NCBI RefSeq assembly: GCF_900698995.1
Contig: NZ_LR217735.1
Coordinates: 868,001 to 932,000 of the forward strand
DNA length: 64,000 nt
Reading direction: 5' to 3'
DNA from: Erwinia_E haradaeae_C
Lineage (GTDB): Bacteria > Pseudomonadota > Gammaproteobacteria > Enterobacterales > Enterobacteriaceae
In this document: positions 61,915-64,000 of the stretch, piece after piece
How positions within the stretch are numbered: position 1 is the stretch's first letter
Layout: every line of letters begins with the position of its first letter
Notes under the pieces: model-generated
The model's input: the letters and a program-made list of their open reading frames with translations, nothing else
Database searches by the model: none
What the model was told of the DNA's origin: nothing
Program-made: the position numbers and the translations under genes

Positions 61915-63087
61915 ATGTCCACATATCTTTTTACGTCCGAATCAGTATCCGAAGGGCATCCTGATAAAATTGCTGATCAAATTTCTGATGCTATACTAGA
62001 TGCCATCCTTGAACAAGATCCACAAGCCAAGGTAGCCTGTGAAACATATGTAAAAACAGGCATGGTTATGGTTGGCGGTGAAATATCTACTACCGCCTGG
62101 GTAGATATCGAGGAAATTACTCGACAAAGCATTCGAGATATTGGCTATATTCATTCTGATATGGGGTTTGATGCAAACTCCTGTTCTGTGCTAAACGCTA
62201 TTGGTAAACAATCACCCGATATTAATCGAGCCATTAATCGATCCAATCCAATTGAACAGGGGGCTGGTGATCAGGGATTAATGTTTGGATATGCAACCAA
62301 TGAGACGGATGTCCTGATGCCAGCACCAGTGACTTATGCGCATCGACTAGTGCAGCGACAATCTCAAGTTCGAAAAAATGGCACATTACCCTGGCTTCGT
62401 CCAGATGCAAAAAGTCAGCTCACATTTCAGTACGAAGATGGAAAGGTTGTTGGTATTGACACAGTTGTATTCTCCACTCAACATTCAGAAGACATCTCAC
62501 AAAGAGATATTCAAGAGGCGGTACTAGAAGAAATCATCAAACCTGTCCTGCCAAAACAATGGCTTCACAACACTATAAAGTACTATATTAACCCCACTGG
62601 TCGCTTTGTTATCGGCGGCCCAATGGCTGACTGCGGATTAACTGGTCGTAAAATTATAGTAGACACTTATGGAGGCATGGCTCGTCATGGTGGTGGAGCG
62701 TTCTCTGGCAAGGACCCCTCCAAAGTTGATCGATCTGCTGCATATGCAGCAAGATATGTTGCAAAAAACATTATTGCTGCCGGACTTGCCAAAAAATGTG
62801 AGATTCAAATTTCTTATGCTATAGGTATCCCTGAACCAACCTCAATTATGATAGAAACATTTGGTACCGAAAAGATAAAAAATCAAACACTGATTCAATT
62901 AGTACGAAAAATCTTTGACTTAAGACCATACGGTCTTATTCAAATGTTAAACTTGCTTCGCCCAATTTATCGTGAAACCGCTACTTATGGTCACTTTGGT
63001 CGTGAACAGTTTCCATGGGAAAAAACTGATAAAGCTATTCAGCTACGAGAAGAAGCTGGTCTAAAAAGACTTACTTCAATAGAATAA
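61915..63087 (+). CDS. metK: S-adenosylmethionine synthetase
   Basis: Makes SAM from methionine and ATP; SAM is used by UbiE and many methylases. The 390-residue protein (E. coli 384) has FTSESVSEGHPDKIADQ at the start, the ATP motif GAGDQGLMFGYA and the P-loop-like GGGAFSGKDPSKVDRS. Codon and residue conservation is high. The ATG at 61915 has only a weak AGG about 11 bases upstream, but MSTYLFTSES matches the family start. Single gene. Confidence 0.97.
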   Translation: MSTYLFTSESVSEGHPDKIADQISDAILDAILEQDPQAKVACETYVKTGMVMVGGEISTTAWVDIEEITRQSIRDIGYIHSDMGFDANSCSVLNAIGKQSPDINRAINRSNPIEQGAGDQGLMFGYATNETDVLMPAPVTYAHRLVQRQSQVRKNGTLPWLRPDAKSQLTFQYEDGKVVGIDTVVFSTQHSEDISQRDIQEAVLEEIIKPVLPKQWLHNTIKYYINPTGRFVIGGPMADCGLTGRKIIVDTYGGMARHGGGAFSGKDPSKVDRSAAYAARYVAKNIIAAGLAKKCEIQISYAIGIPEPTSIMIETFGTEKIKNQTLIQLVRKIFDLRPYGLIQMLNLLRPIYRETATYGHFGREQFPWEKTDKAIQLREEAGLKRLTSIE

Positions 63088-63472
63088 ATTGTTAAATTTC
63101 TGATACTTGTTAAAGTTAAAATTTATATACATTTTAGAAATTTTCAAACTTAAAAATATATCCATATCTAAATAGTGAACTCATTATTATATTTACAGTG
63201 TGTCACATAGAATATGTACAGCAGTGAATCTATATCTGAAATGAATAATAAAAATAATGAAGATAAACATTCTATTAAAAACACATTCTATCAAAAATAT
63301 TAGAATGCTTTAGCATCTTACAATTACATAACAATTTCAGGGAATACACATATACCATAACATAAACTATACTGCGCATATATGTACATATAACGCAAAA
63401 TTATTAATATAAAGACCATTATCCATTATACCTACATGGGCGTTTCTTTAAAAAGAACAAACAGGAGAGTAC
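63088..63472. other. metK-pepA intergenic region
   Basis: About 385 bp. A 7-bp inverted repeat CATTCTA/TAGAATG lies near 63280-63308, possibly ending metK. No gene was recognised. Confidence 0.5.
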
Positions 63473-64000
63473 ATGAAATGCACTGTTCGGATTGGTAACT
63501 TAGAAAAATATAAACATACCTGTATTGTTATAGGAATTTTTGCATCTCGACGACTATCCCCAATTGCTGAAAAATTAGATAAAATTAGTGACGGTTACAT
63601 TCGTTCTGTAATAATAAATAGCTCAATGCAAGGAAAAATTGGACAAACTCTGTTATTACATCATGTGCCAAAAATTTTTTCTAAATGTATTTTATTAATT
63701 GGATGTGGTAAGAAACGAGACATCAACCAAGAAAATTATAAAAAAATCATTTACAAAACTATTCAAGAATTAAACAACTCAGGGTTCACAAAGGCCATCT
63801 GTTTTCTTACTGAAACACCAGTTCATATTAAAGGCTGTAACGTATACTGGAGAATACGTCATGCCACAGAAGTGACTCATGATGCAGTATATAGCTTTAA
63901 TCAATTAAAAAATAAAAAAAAATTACCAACGTCCTCATTACATAGTGTCATCTTTAGTCTCTCTAAAAACAGTGAACTCAGTATTGGAACGCATGCTATA
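63473..64000 (+). CDS. pepA: Leucyl aminopeptidase PepA, N-terminal part (runs off the window)
   Basis: Cytosolic manganese/zinc aminopeptidase that in E. coli also acts as a DNA-bending repressor. Only 176 codons are inside the window. They begin MKCTVRIGNLEKYKH and contain RRLSPIAEKLDKISDGYI, GQTLLLHHVP and ILLIGCGKKRDI, matching the N-terminal macro-like domain of E. coli PepA (503 residues). The metal-binding catalytic domain lies beyond the edge. AGGAGAG is five bases before the ATG. In E. coli pepA is divergent from lptF; here the two are 43 kb apart. Confidence 0.93.
   Translation, partial: MKCTVRIGNLEKYKHTCIVIGIFASRRLSPIAEKLDKISDGYIRSVIINSSMQGKIGQTLLLHHVPKIFSKCILLIGCGKKRDINQENYKKIIYKTIQELNNSGFTKAICFLTETPVHIKGCNVYWRIRHATEVTHDAVYSFNQLKNKKKLPTSSLHSVIFSLSKNSELSIGTHAI

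Overview
The window looks like part of the reduced chromosome of a host-restricted gammaproteobacterium related to Enterobacterales. Every recognisable protein is closest, from memory, to an Escherichia coli-type orthologue, and small syntenic blocks survive (hldD-waaF-waaC, smpB-ssrA next to ratAB, alaS then csrA, lptF-lptG, rpmB-rpmG, msbA-lpxK, rmuC then ubiE-ubiJ-ubiB, tRNA-Val/Lys, tRNA-Ser/Arg). The DNA is very A+T rich. Only about half of the bases are coding (about 32.6 kb of CDS by adding gene lengths). Gaps of 0.8-2.3 kb without readable genes separate most transcription units. This pattern fits an insect-type symbiont in which many genes have been silenced and eroded but not yet deleted. 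No insertion sequence, prophage or CRISPR array was recognised.

Layout. 0-5 kb: degP, then hldD-waaF-waaC for heptose and inner-core LPS. 6-11 kb: tRNA-Val and tRNA-Lys, purU, ssrA (tmRNA) with smpB, and divergent ratA-ratB. 12-24 kb: prfC, alaS, csrA, lptF-lptG, holB. 24-32 kb: rpmB-rpmG, trpS, a metG lacking the usual C-terminal domain, folA. 33-44 kb: tRNA-Ala, msbA-lpxK, tsaB, tRNA-Trp, tRNA-Glu, murI, tRNA-Ser/tRNA-Arg, proP. 46-53 kb: rpmE, rmuC, ubiE-ubiJ-ubiB. 55-64 kb: bioD, a large autotransporter with seven HAF-like repeats, metK, and the first part of pepA, which runs off the window.

Function. Outer-membrane upkeep is unusually well represented for such a reduced genome: heptose synthesis and transfer, lipid A 4'-kinase, the MsbA flippase, LptF/LptG export, the DegP periplasmic protease/chaperone and a beta-barrel autotransporter. 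This suggests the cell still makes a real LPS-bearing envelope and shows at least one surface protein. Translation genes (alaS, trpS, metG, prfC, ribosomal proteins, tmRNA rescue, seven tRNAs), ubiquinone/menaquinone synthesis (ubiE, ubiJ, ubiB), one-carbon/folate metabolism (purU, folA, metK) and one biotin gene (bioD) make up most of the rest.

Most notable: the seven-repeat autotransporter with a 52-bp perfect palindromic terminator; murI, tRNA-Glu and tRNA-Trp on one strand with empty DNA where an rRNA operon would be expected; a metG that stops at codon 551, matching the known active E. coli fragment; a ProP without its C-terminal coiled coil; a probable recX remnant upstream of alaS; and a scattered set of long perfect hairpins in gene-free DNA. 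Calls rest on remembered family sequences and direct reading; no database search was run.
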